Positions 23,794-31,576 of a DNA stretch of 64,000 nucleotides are shown here, piece after piece (positions within the stretch are counted from its first letter, which is position 1; each line of letters starts with the position of its first letter). The stretch spans positions 184,435-248,434 of the forward strand of contig CAKRNA010000003.1 in the NCBI GenBank assembly GCA_934365195.1, in the 5' to 3' direction. Below the pieces are notes generated by a model that saw only the letters and a list, made by a program, of their open reading frames with translations, made no database searches and was not told the DNA's origin. The position numbers were made by a program, and so were the translations under genes. Source of the DNA: an uncultured Clostridia bacterium. GTDB lineage: Bacteria; Bacillota; Clostridia; Christensenellales; CAAEEZ01.

Positions 23794-24078
23794 TTATTCA
23801 GCCTTGGTGATGACTTTTACAAGTCTCCAGCACTTGTTCTTAGACATAGGTCTGGTCTCGGCAATCATTACTTTGTCACCGATGTTGCACTCGTTGTTAA
23901 CATCGTGAGCCATAACTTTCTTTGTTTTTGTAATATATTTTTTGTATAGAGGATGTTTGAACCTGTTTTCGATAGCAACTACGATGGTTTTGTCCATTTT
24001 GTTGCTAACTACCATACCAACTCTGGTCTTACGAAGGGTTCTAGCCTCTGCGTTTTTATTCATTTCTTCCATTTTCAT
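23794..24078 (-). CDS. rpsQ: 30S ribosomal protein S17
   Basis: The 94-residue S17 is an OB-fold primary binder of the 16S 5' domain. The core runs from RKTRVGMVVSNKMDKTIVVAIENRFKHPLY, and the ending has DKVMIAETRPMSKNKCWRLV. The first few residues contain several Met codons (1, 3 and 6), so the exact start is uncertain by up to five residues. Confidence 0.95.
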   Translation of the reverse strand: MKMEEMNKNAEARTLRKTRVGMVVSNKMDKTIVVAIENRFKHPLYKKYITKTKKVMAHDVNNECNIGDKVMIAETRPMSKNKCWRLVKVITKAE

Positions 24079-24086
24079 CCTCCACC

Positions 24087-24326
24087 TTATTTAGTAGCCT
24101 TTGTTTTTTTAGCCGCTTTAGTAGGTTCGCTTGAAATATTTAACTCTCTTTCTCTTAAGATAGTTTTGATTCTTGCAATATCCTTCTTAGTAGTATTTAT
24201 TACGTTAGAATTGCTTAATTGATTTGTAGCATTCTTGAAACGTAGGAAGAATAACTCTGATTTTAATTCGTTCAATTTTGCTACTAATTCGTCATTAGTC
24301 ATTTCAAAAAATTGTTTCGCTTTCAT
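24087..24326 (-). CDS. rpmC: 50S ribosomal protein L29 with basic tail
   Basis: L29 lies at the tunnel exit and helps dock trigger factor and SRP. The two-helix core covers about residues 1-62 (NDELVAKLNELKSELFFLRFKNATNQLSN and DIARIKTILRERE). Residues 65-79 form an extra tail rich in Lys, Ala and Thr. The total of 79 exceeds the usual 65-70. The same style of tail is present on L24 four genes away. Confidence 0.95.
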   Translation of the reverse strand: MKAKQFFEMTNDELVAKLNELKSELFFLRFKNATNQLSNSNVINTTKKDIARIKTILRERELNISSEPTKAAKKTKATK

Positions 24327-24328
24327 TA

Positions 24329-24754
24329 TTATGCCTCCTCTACTACGTCTTCCTTCTTCACAAACTTAGTCTTAATAGGCAATTTGTGAGAAGCAAGTCT
24401 TAATGCTTCACGGGCAACTTCTTCAGAAATACCGCTCATTTCGAACAATACTCTGCCCGGTTTAACTACTGCTACCCAGTACTCAGGAGAACCTTTACCG
24501 CTACCCATACGAGTTTCAGCCGGTTTCTCGGTTACTGATTTGTGAGGGAAAATGTCTATCCAAACTTTTCCGCCTCTCTTGATATATCTCGTCATTGCGA
24601 TACGTGCTGCTTCAATTTGGTTAGAGGTGATCCAAGCAGGCTCTAACGCTACCAAACCGTACTCGCCGTAAGCGATAACGTTTCCTTTGTTAGCCTTACC
24701 TTTCATTCTACCACGGAAGACTTTTCTTCTCTTCACTCTTTTAGGCATTAACAT
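24329..24754 (-). CDS. rplP: 50S ribosomal protein L16
   Basis: L16 organises the A-site region of the large subunit. The 141-residue protein has MPKRVKRRKVFRGRMKGKA at the N-terminus, EPAWITSNQIEAARIAMTRYIKRGGKVWI and RMGSGKGSPEYWVAVVKPG. The marked ATG overlaps the rpsC TAA; an ATG two codons later is equally close to AGGAGGAG. Either choice changes only two residues. Confidence 0.96.
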   Translation of the reverse strand: MLMPKRVKRRKVFRGRMKGKANKGNVIAYGEYGLVALEPAWITSNQIEAARIAMTRYIKRGGKVWIDIFPHKSVTEKPAETRMGSGKGSPEYWVAVVKPGRVLFEMSGISEEVAREALRLASHKLPIKTKFVKKEDVVEEA

Positions 24755-25416
24755 TATGCTTCTCCTCCTTGTCTTAACGACTCTTTACCAAGGATTTCAC
24801 CTTTATAAATCCAAACTTTTACGCCGATTACACCGAAAGTGGTGTTTGCCTCAGCAAAACCGTAGTCGATATCAGCCCTTAAAGTTTGTAGAGGAATAGA
24901 ACCCTCTCTGTAACTCTCGCTTCTAGCAATTTCAGCACCGTTTAATCTGCCTGAGCACATGGTTTTGATACCCTTAGCGCCGGCCTTCATAGTTCTAGAC
25001 ATTGCTTGTTTCATAGCACGACGGAAAGCAACCCTCTTTTCTAGTTGCGCTGCGATTGACTCGGCAACTAGTTGAGCGTCTGCGTCTGCTCTCTTTACTT
25101 CCATAATATTGATATTAACGGTTCTGTTTGGGCAAAGTTTAGAAACTTGTTGTTTAATTTTCTCAACGCCTGCGCCACCTTTACCTATCATAACGCCCGG
25201 TTTAGCGGTGTAGATGCTAACGTTTAATTTGTTAGCAGATCTATCGATAGTGATTTTAGAAATAGCAGAATCGTAATATTCTTTCTTTATAAACTTTCTT
25301 ACTTTATCGTCTTCGATAAGGAAATCTGAAAAGTTCTTTTTATTAGCGTACCATTGTGCGTCCCAGCCTTTGATAACGCCTACTCTAAGTCCGTGTGGAT
25401 TAACTTTTTGTCCCAT
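24754..25416 (-). CDS. rpsC: 30S ribosomal protein S3
   Basis: S3 has mRNA helicase activity at the entry pore together with S4 and S5. The 220-residue protein has the KH domain (KPGVMIGKGGAGVEKIKQQVSKL, about 73-95) and the C-domain with GAKGIKTMCSGRLNGAEIARSESYREGSIPL. Length and motifs are standard. Confidence 0.97.
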   Translation of the reverse strand: MGQKVNPHGLRVGVIKGWDAQWYANKKNFSDFLIEDDKVRKFIKKEYYDSAISKITIDRSANKLNVSIYTAKPGVMIGKGGAGVEKIKQQVSKLCPNRTVNINIMEVKRADADAQLVAESIAAQLEKRVAFRRAMKQAMSRTMKAGAKGIKTMCSGRLNGAEIARSESYREGSIPLQTLRADIDYGFAEANTTFGVIGVKVWIYKGEILGKESLRQGGEA

Positions 25417-25425
25417 TTTATCCTC

Positions 25426-25815
25426 CTAGCAATTTACAGCATCTAAAATGATGGTAATATGACTTGTACGTTTGTCGATTCTAAACGCTCTACCTTGTGA
25501 ATGTGGTTGCATTCTTTTAAGAATAGGGCCTTGATCAGCAAAACATTCTGCTACGAACAAATCATCTTTGCTCATATTAAGGTTGTTCTCTGCGTTTGCT
25601 GCTGCTGAGTTAAGCACCTTAATAATCGGCTTGCTTGCAGCCTTAGGAGTGTTTTCCAAAATAGCAAGGGCTTCGTTATATTTTTTGCCTCTGATTACGT
25701 CCAAAACAATTCTTACTTTGTATGGAGAAATCCTGATATATCTTGCAGTAGCCATAGGTCTTTTATCAGCGTTAGCCTTTCTAGCGGCTGCCTTTTCTCT
25801 ACTTCTTGTAGCCAT
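25426..25815 (-). CDS. rplV: 50S ribosomal protein L22
   Basis: L22 lines the exit tunnel with its beta-hairpin and is a site of macrolide-resistance changes. The 129-residue protein has ATARYIRISPYKVRIVLDVIRGKKYNEAL and the hairpin end GPILKRMQPHSQGRAFRIDKRTSHITI. Its N-terminus has about 15 extra basic residues. Confidence 0.97.
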   Translation of the reverse strand: MATRSREKAAARKANADKRPMATARYIRISPYKVRIVLDVIRGKKYNEALAILENTPKAASKPIIKVLNSAAANAENNLNMSKDDLFVAECFADQGPILKRMQPHSQGRAFRIDKRTSHITIILDAVNC

Positions 25816-25825
25816 TTCTTACCTC

Positions 25826-26104
25826 CTATCTTCCTTTAGATGCCTTTTCGCCGGCATGTCCTTTGTAAGTTCTGGTTGGAGCGAACTCACCTAATTTGCA
25901 ACCTACCATATCCTCGGTAATATATACCGGAACGTGTTTTCTTCCATCGTGAACTGCGATAGTATGACCAACCATTTGTGGAAAGATTGTTGATGACCTT
26001 GACCAAGTCTTAACAGGTTTCTTGCTACCGCTTTCATTCATACTAATTATTCTTTTTAATAATCTTTCTTCTACGAAAGGTCCTTTTTTAACTGATCTAC
26101 TCAT
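25826..26104 (-). CDS. rpsS: 30S ribosomal protein S19
   Basis: I start at 26104 (MSRSVKKGPFV), with GGAGGA seven to eight bases upstream; an in-frame ATG at 26116 would contain the site. The 92-residue protein has the WSRSSTIFPQMVGHTIAVHDGRKHVPVYI signature. S19 forms the head bridge with S13. Confidence 0.96.
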   Translation of the reverse strand: MSRSVKKGPFVEERLLKRIISMNESGSKKPVKTWSRSSTIFPQMVGHTIAVHDGRKHVPVYITEDMVGCKLGEFAPTRTYKGHAGEKASKGR

Positions 26105-26115
26105 TGTATCCTCCA

Positions 26116-26943
26116 CTAATTTATACGCTTGATAATCATACTGTTGCTAGCGTTCTTCTTCTTCCTAGTCTTGTAACCAAGAGCAGGTTTACCCCAAGGA
26201 GTAACCGGGCTTGGCATACCAACCGGAGATTTACCTTCACCACCACCGTGTGGGTGATCGCATGGGTTCATAACAACACCTCTAACAGTAGGTCTAACGC
26301 CCATATGACGTGTTTTACCTGCCTTACCAACTCTAACGATTTCGTGGTCTAGGTTTCCGATTTGACCAACGGTTGCTCTACAACCAATCAAAACGTATCT
26401 CATTTCGCCGCTTGGTAATCTTAGAATTGCGTACTTGCCTTCTTTACCCATAAGTTGTGCAGAAGTACCTGCCGAACGAACAAGTTGTCCGCCTTTCTTA
26501 GGTTGAAGTTCGATATTGTGTACTAGAGTACCTACAGGAATATTTTCAAGAGGAAGTGAGTTTCCTGCTTTGATATCTGCATTTGCTCCGCTCATTACAA
26601 CGTCGCCTACGGTTAGGCCAAGAGGAGCAAGGATATATCTCTTTTCGCCGTCTGCGTAGCAAAGTAATGCGATGTTAGCCGAACGGTTTGGATCGTACTC
26701 GATGCTTACTACTTTAGCAGGGATATTGTCCTTATTTCTTTTGAAATCTATAATTCTGTATTTTTGTCTATTTCCGCCACCGATATGTCTTACGGTAATT
26801 TTGCCTTGAGCATTTCTACCGCCGGTCTTGTTCAAACTTACTAACAAACTTCTTTCAGGAGTAGTGGTAGTAATCTCTGAGAAAGCCGATACCGACATAA
26901 ATCTACGAGCAGGAGAAGTTGGTTTATATCTCTTTATAGCCAT
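26116..26943 (-). CDS. rplB: 50S ribosomal protein L2
   Basis: L2 is needed for peptidyl-transferase centre formation and subunit joining. The 275-residue protein begins MAIKRYKPTSPARRFMSVSAFSEITT and ends with the conserved GVVMNPCDHPHGGGEGKSPVGMPSPVTPWGKPALGYKTR region that includes the essential His. It follows rplW by 15 bp. Confidence 0.97.
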   Translation of the reverse strand: MAIKRYKPTSPARRFMSVSAFSEITTTTPERSLLVSLNKTGGRNAQGKITVRHIGGGNRQKYRIIDFKRNKDNIPAKVVSIEYDPNRSANIALLCYADGEKRYILAPLGLTVGDVVMSGANADIKAGNSLPLENIPVGTLVHNIELQPKKGGQLVRSAGTSAQLMGKEGKYAILRLPSGEMRYVLIGCRATVGQIGNLDHEIVRVGKAGKTRHMGVRPTVRGVVMNPCDHPHGGGEGKSPVGMPSPVTPWGKPALGYKTRKKKNASNSMIIKRIN

Positions 26944-26958
26944 TATTATATCCTCCTA

Positions 26959-27249
26959 TTAAGACAGGCTCTCGAAGAACTCGATTGCTTTGCTGTCTGC
27001 GGTTAGTTGAACGATTGCTTTCTTATAAGAAGGTCTTCTTCCCTCGCTTCTGCCCATTCTCTTCAACTTACCTTGAACGTTTGCCGTGTTAACTTTTTGT
27101 ACCTTTACCTTGAAGATTTCTTCAACAGCCATTTTGATTTGAGTTTTGTTAGCATCCTTTCTAACTTCAAAAGTGTAAACTTTATCTTGGATACCATCGT
27201 AACTTTTCTCAGATAAAATAGGTCTGATTATTACGTCGTAAGCCGTCAT
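26959..27249 (-). CDS. rplW: 50S ribosomal protein L23
   Basis: The 96-residue L23 is the docking point for trigger factor and SRP at the tunnel exit. It has DVIIRPILSEKSYD at the start and the VQKVNTANVQGKLKRMGRSEGRRPSYKKAIVQL loop. Its ATG overlaps the rplD TAA (TAATG). Confidence 0.97.
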   Translation of the reverse strand: MTAYDVIIRPILSEKSYDGIQDKVYTFEVRKDANKTQIKMAVEEIFKVKVQKVNTANVQGKLKRMGRSEGRRPSYKKAIVQLTADSKAIEFFESLS

Positions 27250-27869
27250 TATGCATATACCTCCTCAAGTTTTTCTACTGCCTTTTTAGTAAATAGGCAA
27301 TTTTTGTTTGCAACCAAGTCGTAAACGTTTACAAGGTCAACGTGACAAGCGACAACGGTTGGGATATTCTTAGATGCTCTTGCAATCAAACTGTCGCTAT
27401 CATCGTAAACTAAATAAGTAGTTTTATCTAGTTTCAAGTTCTTTAGCAAGGTTGCAATCTCTTTGGTTTTGTTTTCTTTCAATGCGATTTCGTTAACAAC
27501 GGTGAATTCGTTGTCTGCTACTTTCTTAGATAGTGCGCTAGCAAGTGCAGCGTCCTTCATCTTCTTGTTTATTTTCTTAGAGAAATCACGAGGCTTTGGT
27601 GCGAATACTACGCCGCCCTTTACGAATTGAGGAGCACGAATCGAACCTTGTCTTGCTCTACCCGTTCCTTTTTGTCTGTAAGGTTTAATTCCACCGCCAC
27701 GAACTTCGGTTCTGGTCAAAGTACATTTAGTACCTTGTCTTTTGTTAGCAAGTTGAGCAACAACTACTTGGTGAATCAACGCCTCGTTATATTCAGCAGC
27801 AAATAAACCGTCATTTAAATTCATTTTTCCACAAACTTTACCTGTGGTGTTTACAACATTAATTTCCAT
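27249..27869 (-). CDS. rplD: 50S ribosomal protein L4
   Basis: The 206-residue L4 has the long tunnel loop with GGGIKPYRQKGTGRARQGSIRAPQFVKGGVVF (about 58-90). In E. coli L4 represses its own S10 operon by stimulating termination in the leader. A leader terminator is present here upstream of rpsJ, but whether L4 acts on it is not known. Confidence 0.97.
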   Translation of the reverse strand: MEINVVNTTGKVCGKMNLNDGLFAAEYNEALIHQVVVAQLANKRQGTKCTLTRTEVRGGGIKPYRQKGTGRARQGSIRAPQFVKGGVVFAPKPRDFSKKINKKMKDAALASALSKKVADNEFTVVNEIALKENKTKEIATLLKNLKLDKTTYLVYDDSDSLIARASKNIPTVVACHVDLVNVYDLVANKNCLFTKKAVEKLEEVYA

Positions 27870-27885
27870 AGTTATTTACTCCTTA

Positions 27886-28515
27886 TTAACCTTTGATAGA
27901 TTGTTTTACAACAACCATACCGCCCTTAGGTCCCGGGATACCGCCTTTGATTAAAAGCAAGTTTCTATCGCTGTCTACTTTAGCAACGGTTAGATTTTGC
28001 ATAGTAACGGTGTCAACACCATAGTGACCTGGCATTTTGTGATTTTTGAACACTCTGCTTGGGCTAGAACATGCGCTTAGCGAACCCGGTGCTCTGTGGA
28101 ACTTAGAACCGTGTGCCATAGGGCCGCAAGATGCGTTCCATCTTTTAATAGTACCGCTGTAACCGTGACCTTTAGAAGTACCTACAACGTCTACTTTGTC
28201 GCCGTTTGCGAATACGTCGCATTTGATTTCTTGACCAACTTGATAGTCAGCGCAGTTAGAGAATTTGAATTCTTTCAAGAATCTCTTAGGAGCAACGTTT
28301 GCTTTTTTGAATTGTCCAAGCATAGGCTTGTTTACGTTCTTTTCCTTTACGTCGCCGAAAGCGATTTGTATTGCCTCGTAGCCATCTCTGTCAACAGTTT
28401 TAACTTGCGTTACAAAGCAAGGACCTGCTTCAACTACGGTTACCGGTATTACAATGCCCTCTTCGGTAAAGATTTGGCTCATACCTAATTTTTTTCCAAT
28501 GATTGCTTTATTCAT
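27886..28515 (-). CDS. rplC: 50S ribosomal protein L3
   Basis: L3 starts 50S assembly with L24. The 209-residue protein begins MNKAIIGKKLGMSQIFTEEG, and its central finger contains GTSKGHGYSGTIKRWNASCGPMAHGSKFHRAPGS. It lies 27 bp after rpsJ with AGGT upstream of the ATG. Confidence 0.97.
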   Translation of the reverse strand: MNKAIIGKKLGMSQIFTEEGIVIPVTVVEAGPCFVTQVKTVDRDGYEAIQIAFGDVKEKNVNKPMLGQFKKANVAPKRFLKEFKFSNCADYQVGQEIKCDVFANGDKVDVVGTSKGHGYSGTIKRWNASCGPMAHGSKFHRAPGSLSACSSPSRVFKNHKMPGHYGVDTVTMQNLTVAKVDSDRNLLLIKGGIPGPKGGMVVVKQSIKG

Positions 28516-28542
28516 AGATAAAGTTCACCTCCGATTTATTTG

Positions 28543-28851
28543 TTAAAGTTTGATTTGAATATCAACGCCTGCCGGTAAGTCAAGTTTCATTAAGTTTTCA
28601 ACAGTCTTAGCAGTAGGATTGTAGATATCAATCAATCTTTTATGTGTTCTTAGTTCGAATTGCTCTCTACTATCTTTGTACTTGTGCGGTGAACGCAAGA
28701 TAGTAATTACTTCCTTATCAGTAGGAAGTGGAATAGGACCAGAAACTTTCGTTCCGGTTCTCTTTACTGTTTCTACGATTTTGTCTGCAGAAACGTCAAT
28801 CAAATCGTGATCATACGCTTTAAGTTTGATTCTGATTTTTTGTCCAGCCAT
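28543..28851 (-). CDS. rpsJ: 30S ribosomal protein S10
   Basis: S10 works in the 30S head and, as NusE, in antitermination complexes. The 102-residue protein has KIRIKLKAYDHDLIDVSADKIVETVKRTG and the PLPTDKEVITILRSPHKYKDSREQFELRTHKRLIDI block. It is the first gene of the ribosomal superoperon, with GGAGG before the ATG. Confidence 0.97.
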   Translation of the reverse strand: MAGQKIRIKLKAYDHDLIDVSADKIVETVKRTGTKVSGPIPLPTDKEVITILRSPHKYKDSREQFELRTHKRLIDIYNPTAKTVENLMKLDLPAGVDIQIKL

Positions 28852-29057
28852 TTTTAATATCCTCCATATTTTTCTAACCCTCTCGCATACACCTATCCGT
28901 GTGTGTCGTACTGTTCTGATAAAAAAAACGGGGCTTACCGTTTAAGTTATATAGAGTTAGTCGCTTGAATTTTTTCAAACTTTAGTCCGTGGAAATTTTC
29001 TCCGTTAAGTGTATGAGTAACCTCCCACATCATCCGTAAAAGTCGAACAGCCTAATA
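28852..29057 (-). promoter_or_regulatory. structured S10-operon leader
   Basis: About 200 nt separate the promoter from rpsJ. The minus strand shows small stems (GGA..TCC near 28991-29003; TTGAA/TTCAA near 28966-28978), then an intrinsic terminator (28921-28943), then a CACAC/GTGTG-type stem near 28890-28907 before the ribosome-binding site. The layout suggests control by premature termination. I found no obvious antiterminator partner. Confidence 0.55.
28921..28943 (-). terminator. intrinsic terminator inside the S10 leader
   Basis: AAACGG (28943-28938) and CCGTTT (28931-28926) pair around a six-base loop, followed by eight T (28928-28921). It lies about 70 bases before rpsJ, downstream of the promoter, so it must be read through for operon expression. 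Confidence 0.75.
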
Positions 29058-29086
29058 ATGATATACTTTTTAAAAAAATATGTCAA
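29058..29086 (-). promoter_or_regulatory. SigA promoter of the S10 superoperon
   Basis: TTGACA (29086-29081), 17 bases, then TATCAT (29063-29058) on the minus strand. Confidence 0.82.
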
Positions 29087-29276
29087 GCAAAAATTATAGG
29101 TTTTCATACATTTCTTGCATATATTGATTTTTTATTTAAAAACACACAATATAGCCGATTTTTATTTATTATTTATTGATTACTTACCTAAATACATATA
29201 TATTATATATATAGAAAACAACTTTTTTTAAAAATAGACTGCTTTATCCAAGAACAATTCTATTTTATTTTTTTAT

Positions 29277-29305
29277 TTGATTTATCTATTTCACTATGTT
29301 ATAAT
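29277..29305 (+). promoter_or_regulatory. promoter of the O-antigen-ligase-like gene
   Basis: TTGATT (29277-29282), a 17-base spacer and TATAAT (29300-29305) precede the gene by 22 bases. Confidence 0.72.
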
Positions 29306-29327
29306 TCATAAGTAAGGAATTTTGTTT

Positions 29328-30713
29328 ATGGAAACAACTCATACTATAGAAAAAGTTAAACGCCAAAATTTACTATCAAATATAAATAAATTTTGGTACA
29401 CGAATTACTATTTTGTTTTAATAGGGCTTTTGTCCTTCGTTTTTTGGTGTTCTAATCTAAGTTCTGTGGGCATCGCTCTGCTTATGTTAGTAGGTACGCT
29501 GGTAGCCTTTACTTGTAAAGACTCAGCGCCTCTTTTACCATTACTTCCGCTTATGGTTGTCTCGGTATCGAAAACCGACTTTATGACAAGCACTACGGAC
29601 CTTGCGGTAGTTATTACTTTCGGCGTAATATTTGCAATAAGCATAATTTATAATCTTGCACGGTTTAAACACCCCGTTTCCAAAGGTCAACTAACCTTAC
29701 CGCTTATTTTGGTCAGCATTGCTCTTATTTTAGGCGGAATAGGTTATACTGATGCCAAAAGTTATGCAAACGGCATTTTGTTTATTTTTTGCCTTGGCCC
29801 TCTAATGCTTGTTTTATATTCTTTCGCAATTAGCAGAATGGATTTGCCAAGCGAAGTCGACCACAAAAAATATTTTGCAAAAATCGTTGCAATTTGCACG
29901 ATAGTTTGCGCCGGAGAGGTTGTCGTTGCTCAACTTAGAGTTGAGGGCGATATACTTAATCACGTTAGGGCTGTCCTTTCTGTAGGCTGGGCAAACCGTG
30001 CTAGTTTAGTTATGGTTTTGGTTCTTGGTTTATCGTCGGTATTTTACCTTGCAGAAAACTGTAAGCGTGCGCATTTTTTTGCTTATCTAGGCGCATTTGC
30101 GATATTCATATGCTTAATACTTACCTTTGGTAGAGGCGGTATTATATTTGGTACTTTAGAACTTATTGCAATAGTAATTTACTTACTTATCAAAAGCAAA
30201 CACAAGCGCCCTCTTTTACTGTGTATTGCAACGGGCATACTTATTTTACTTATAGGTTGTATTATATATTGGGACTCAATGGTACTAATTTTAAACAAAT
30301 TACACGACCTAGGTCTTAATTCCAGCGGTAGAACAAATATCTACAAAGAAGGATGGGAATGTTTCCTTCGCTCTCCGCTTTTTGGCGTAGGACTAGGATT
30401 TATCGGCGTCAACACCACGCACAATATTCCGAACGTTATTTTTTGGTTTCACTCCACCCCGATACAAGTAATTGCCTCTATGGGCGTATTCGGTTTAGTA
30501 TGCTACGCATATTATTACGTAAAGCGCATACAAATACTAAAAAAGAACAAAAACAATTTTACGTTGTTCATGGCTTTTGGAATAATCGCATTAGAACTTC
30601 ATTGCTTAATCGATGCAGGCACGTTCCAACCATTCCCGTACGTATACTACCTAATAATGATGCACGCATTTATAGAGTACGACACCAAAAAACAACAAAT
30701 TCAAATAGGATAA
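29328..30713 (+). CDS. O-antigen ligase/polymerase family membrane protein (Wzy_C)
   Basis: The 461-residue protein has about ten to twelve hydrophobic segments and the Wzy_C region. FGRGG (about residue 266) is followed by NSSGRTNIYKEGWECFLRSPLFGVGLG near 330-356 and an HN...WFHSTPIQ block. Such proteins polymerise or ligate surface polysaccharide on the outer face of the membrane. I start at ATG 29328 (AAGGAA nine bases upstream), not at the in-frame TTG at 29322. It converges with a glycosyltransferase gene, which supports a role in envelope glycans. The exact glycan is unknown. Confidence 0.82.
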   Translation: METTHTIEKVKRQNLLSNINKFWYTNYYFVLIGLLSFVFWCSNLSSVGIALLMLVGTLVAFTCKDSAPLLPLLPLMVVSVSKTDFMTSTTDLAVVITFGVIFAISIIYNLARFKHPVSKGQLTLPLILVSIALILGGIGYTDAKSYANGILFIFCLGPLMLVLYSFAISRMDLPSEVDHKKYFAKIVAICTIVCAGEVVVAQLRVEGDILNHVRAVLSVGWANRASLVMVLVLGLSSVFYLAENCKRAHFFAYLGAFAIFICLILTFGRGGIIFGTLELIAIVIYLLIKSKHKRPLLLCIATGILILLIGCIIYWDSMVLILNKLHDLGLNSSGRTNIYKEGWECFLRSPLFGVGLGFIGVNTTHNIPNVIFWFHSTPIQVIASMGVFGLVCYAYYYVKRIQILKKNKNNFTLFMAFGIIALELHCLIDAGTFQPFPYVYYLIMMHAFIEYDTKKQQIQIG

Positions 30714-30714
30714 A

Positions 30715-30745
30715 GAAAAAGGATAACCATTTCGGTTATCCCTTA
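30715..30745. terminator. bidirectional terminator
   Basis: GGATAACC (30721-30728) and GGTTATCC (30734-30741) pair around ATTTC. A-rich and T-rich flanks suit both strands, and it lies between the convergent gene ends at 30713 and 30748. Confidence 0.87.
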
Positions 30746-30747
30746 TT

Positions 30748-31569
30748 TTATATAAAATCATATTTCTTTTGCATTTCTAAATATACGTCGTAAACATCGT
30801 CAAAATCGTATATTTTCAACTTGTCGTGAACTTTATCTATATCCCATTGTTTTACGTTGTAGATATGGAAAAACGGCGTCCATTTAATTCCCTTACAAAA
30901 ATGTTTTACCACCGTATCCTCTTTAACGCCTCGTTGTTCGTTATACTTGCCGTCGATATATTTTTTGTAGGTAACGGACTTGTTTAACGCAGTTTGGTCC
31001 GGCATTTTCATCCATTTCGTCTTAATTAGTTCCCTACACTTTATCATCATGCCTGTCTCACGCACTTTTTTTACGTTGATAAGCATTACCCCTGAGTTAG
31101 TATAGGTTGGCGATATCCAAAATTTACCCATAAAATCAAGCGCAGCGCCAAATTCATAATCTTCTACGTCTTCATTGTATAGTTCGCTTACGTCGTTTAC
31201 AAGCATAGTATCCACGTCTAAATACACTACTTTGTCGGGTATTTCGTCCAAAATATCTACAAATAGCCTGTTTAAGCAGTACGGCGTGTATTCCGTGTTC
31301 TTGTTTTTACCGTCTTTGAACAAATCGTTATATATTTCGCCAACGTCTATTAGTTTCGCCTCGCTTTCCTTGTTTACGTCCTTTAAAACGCTATCTAACA
31401 AGCCGACTTGCTCGTCGGATATTATCTCGAAGTTAGGATTTTGCTCAGTTAAATCCATACTTAATATAAATACTCTCAAAGGCTCTTTGCAATGCTTTAT
31501 CATTGATAAACACGACAACAAAACCCCTTTAAATATTTTCTTATTGCCAGAATAAACTACATTTATCAT
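30748..31569 (-). CDS. glycosyltransferase family 8 protein
   Basis: GT8 enzymes move a sugar from UDP-sugar with retention of configuration. The 273-residue protein starts INVVYSGNKKIFKGVLLSCLSM, has the metal-binding DxD motif in VVYLDVDTMLVND near 100-110, a central SGV-MLINV strand, and ends with the HFCKGIKWTPF motif near 235. I start at 31569 because GAGG lies just upstream; an in-frame start at 31599 would run into the previous gene. The acceptor is unknown, probably a surface glycan made with the adjacent genes. Confidence 0.87.
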   Translation of the reverse strand: MINVVYSGNKKIFKGVLLSCLSMIKHCKEPLRVFILSMDLTEQNPNFEIISDEQVGLLDSVLKDVNKESEAKLIDVGEIYNDLFKDGKNKNTEYTPYCLNRLFVDILDEIPDKVVYLDVDTMLVNDVSELYNEDVEDYEFGAALDFMGKFWISPTYTNSGVMLINVKKVRETGMMIKCRELIKTKWMKMPDQTALNKSVTYKKYIDGKYNEQRGVKEDTVVKHFCKGIKWTPFFHIYNVKQWDIDKVHDKLKIYDFDDVYDVYLEMQKKYDFI

Positions 31570-31576
31570 TTTTTCC

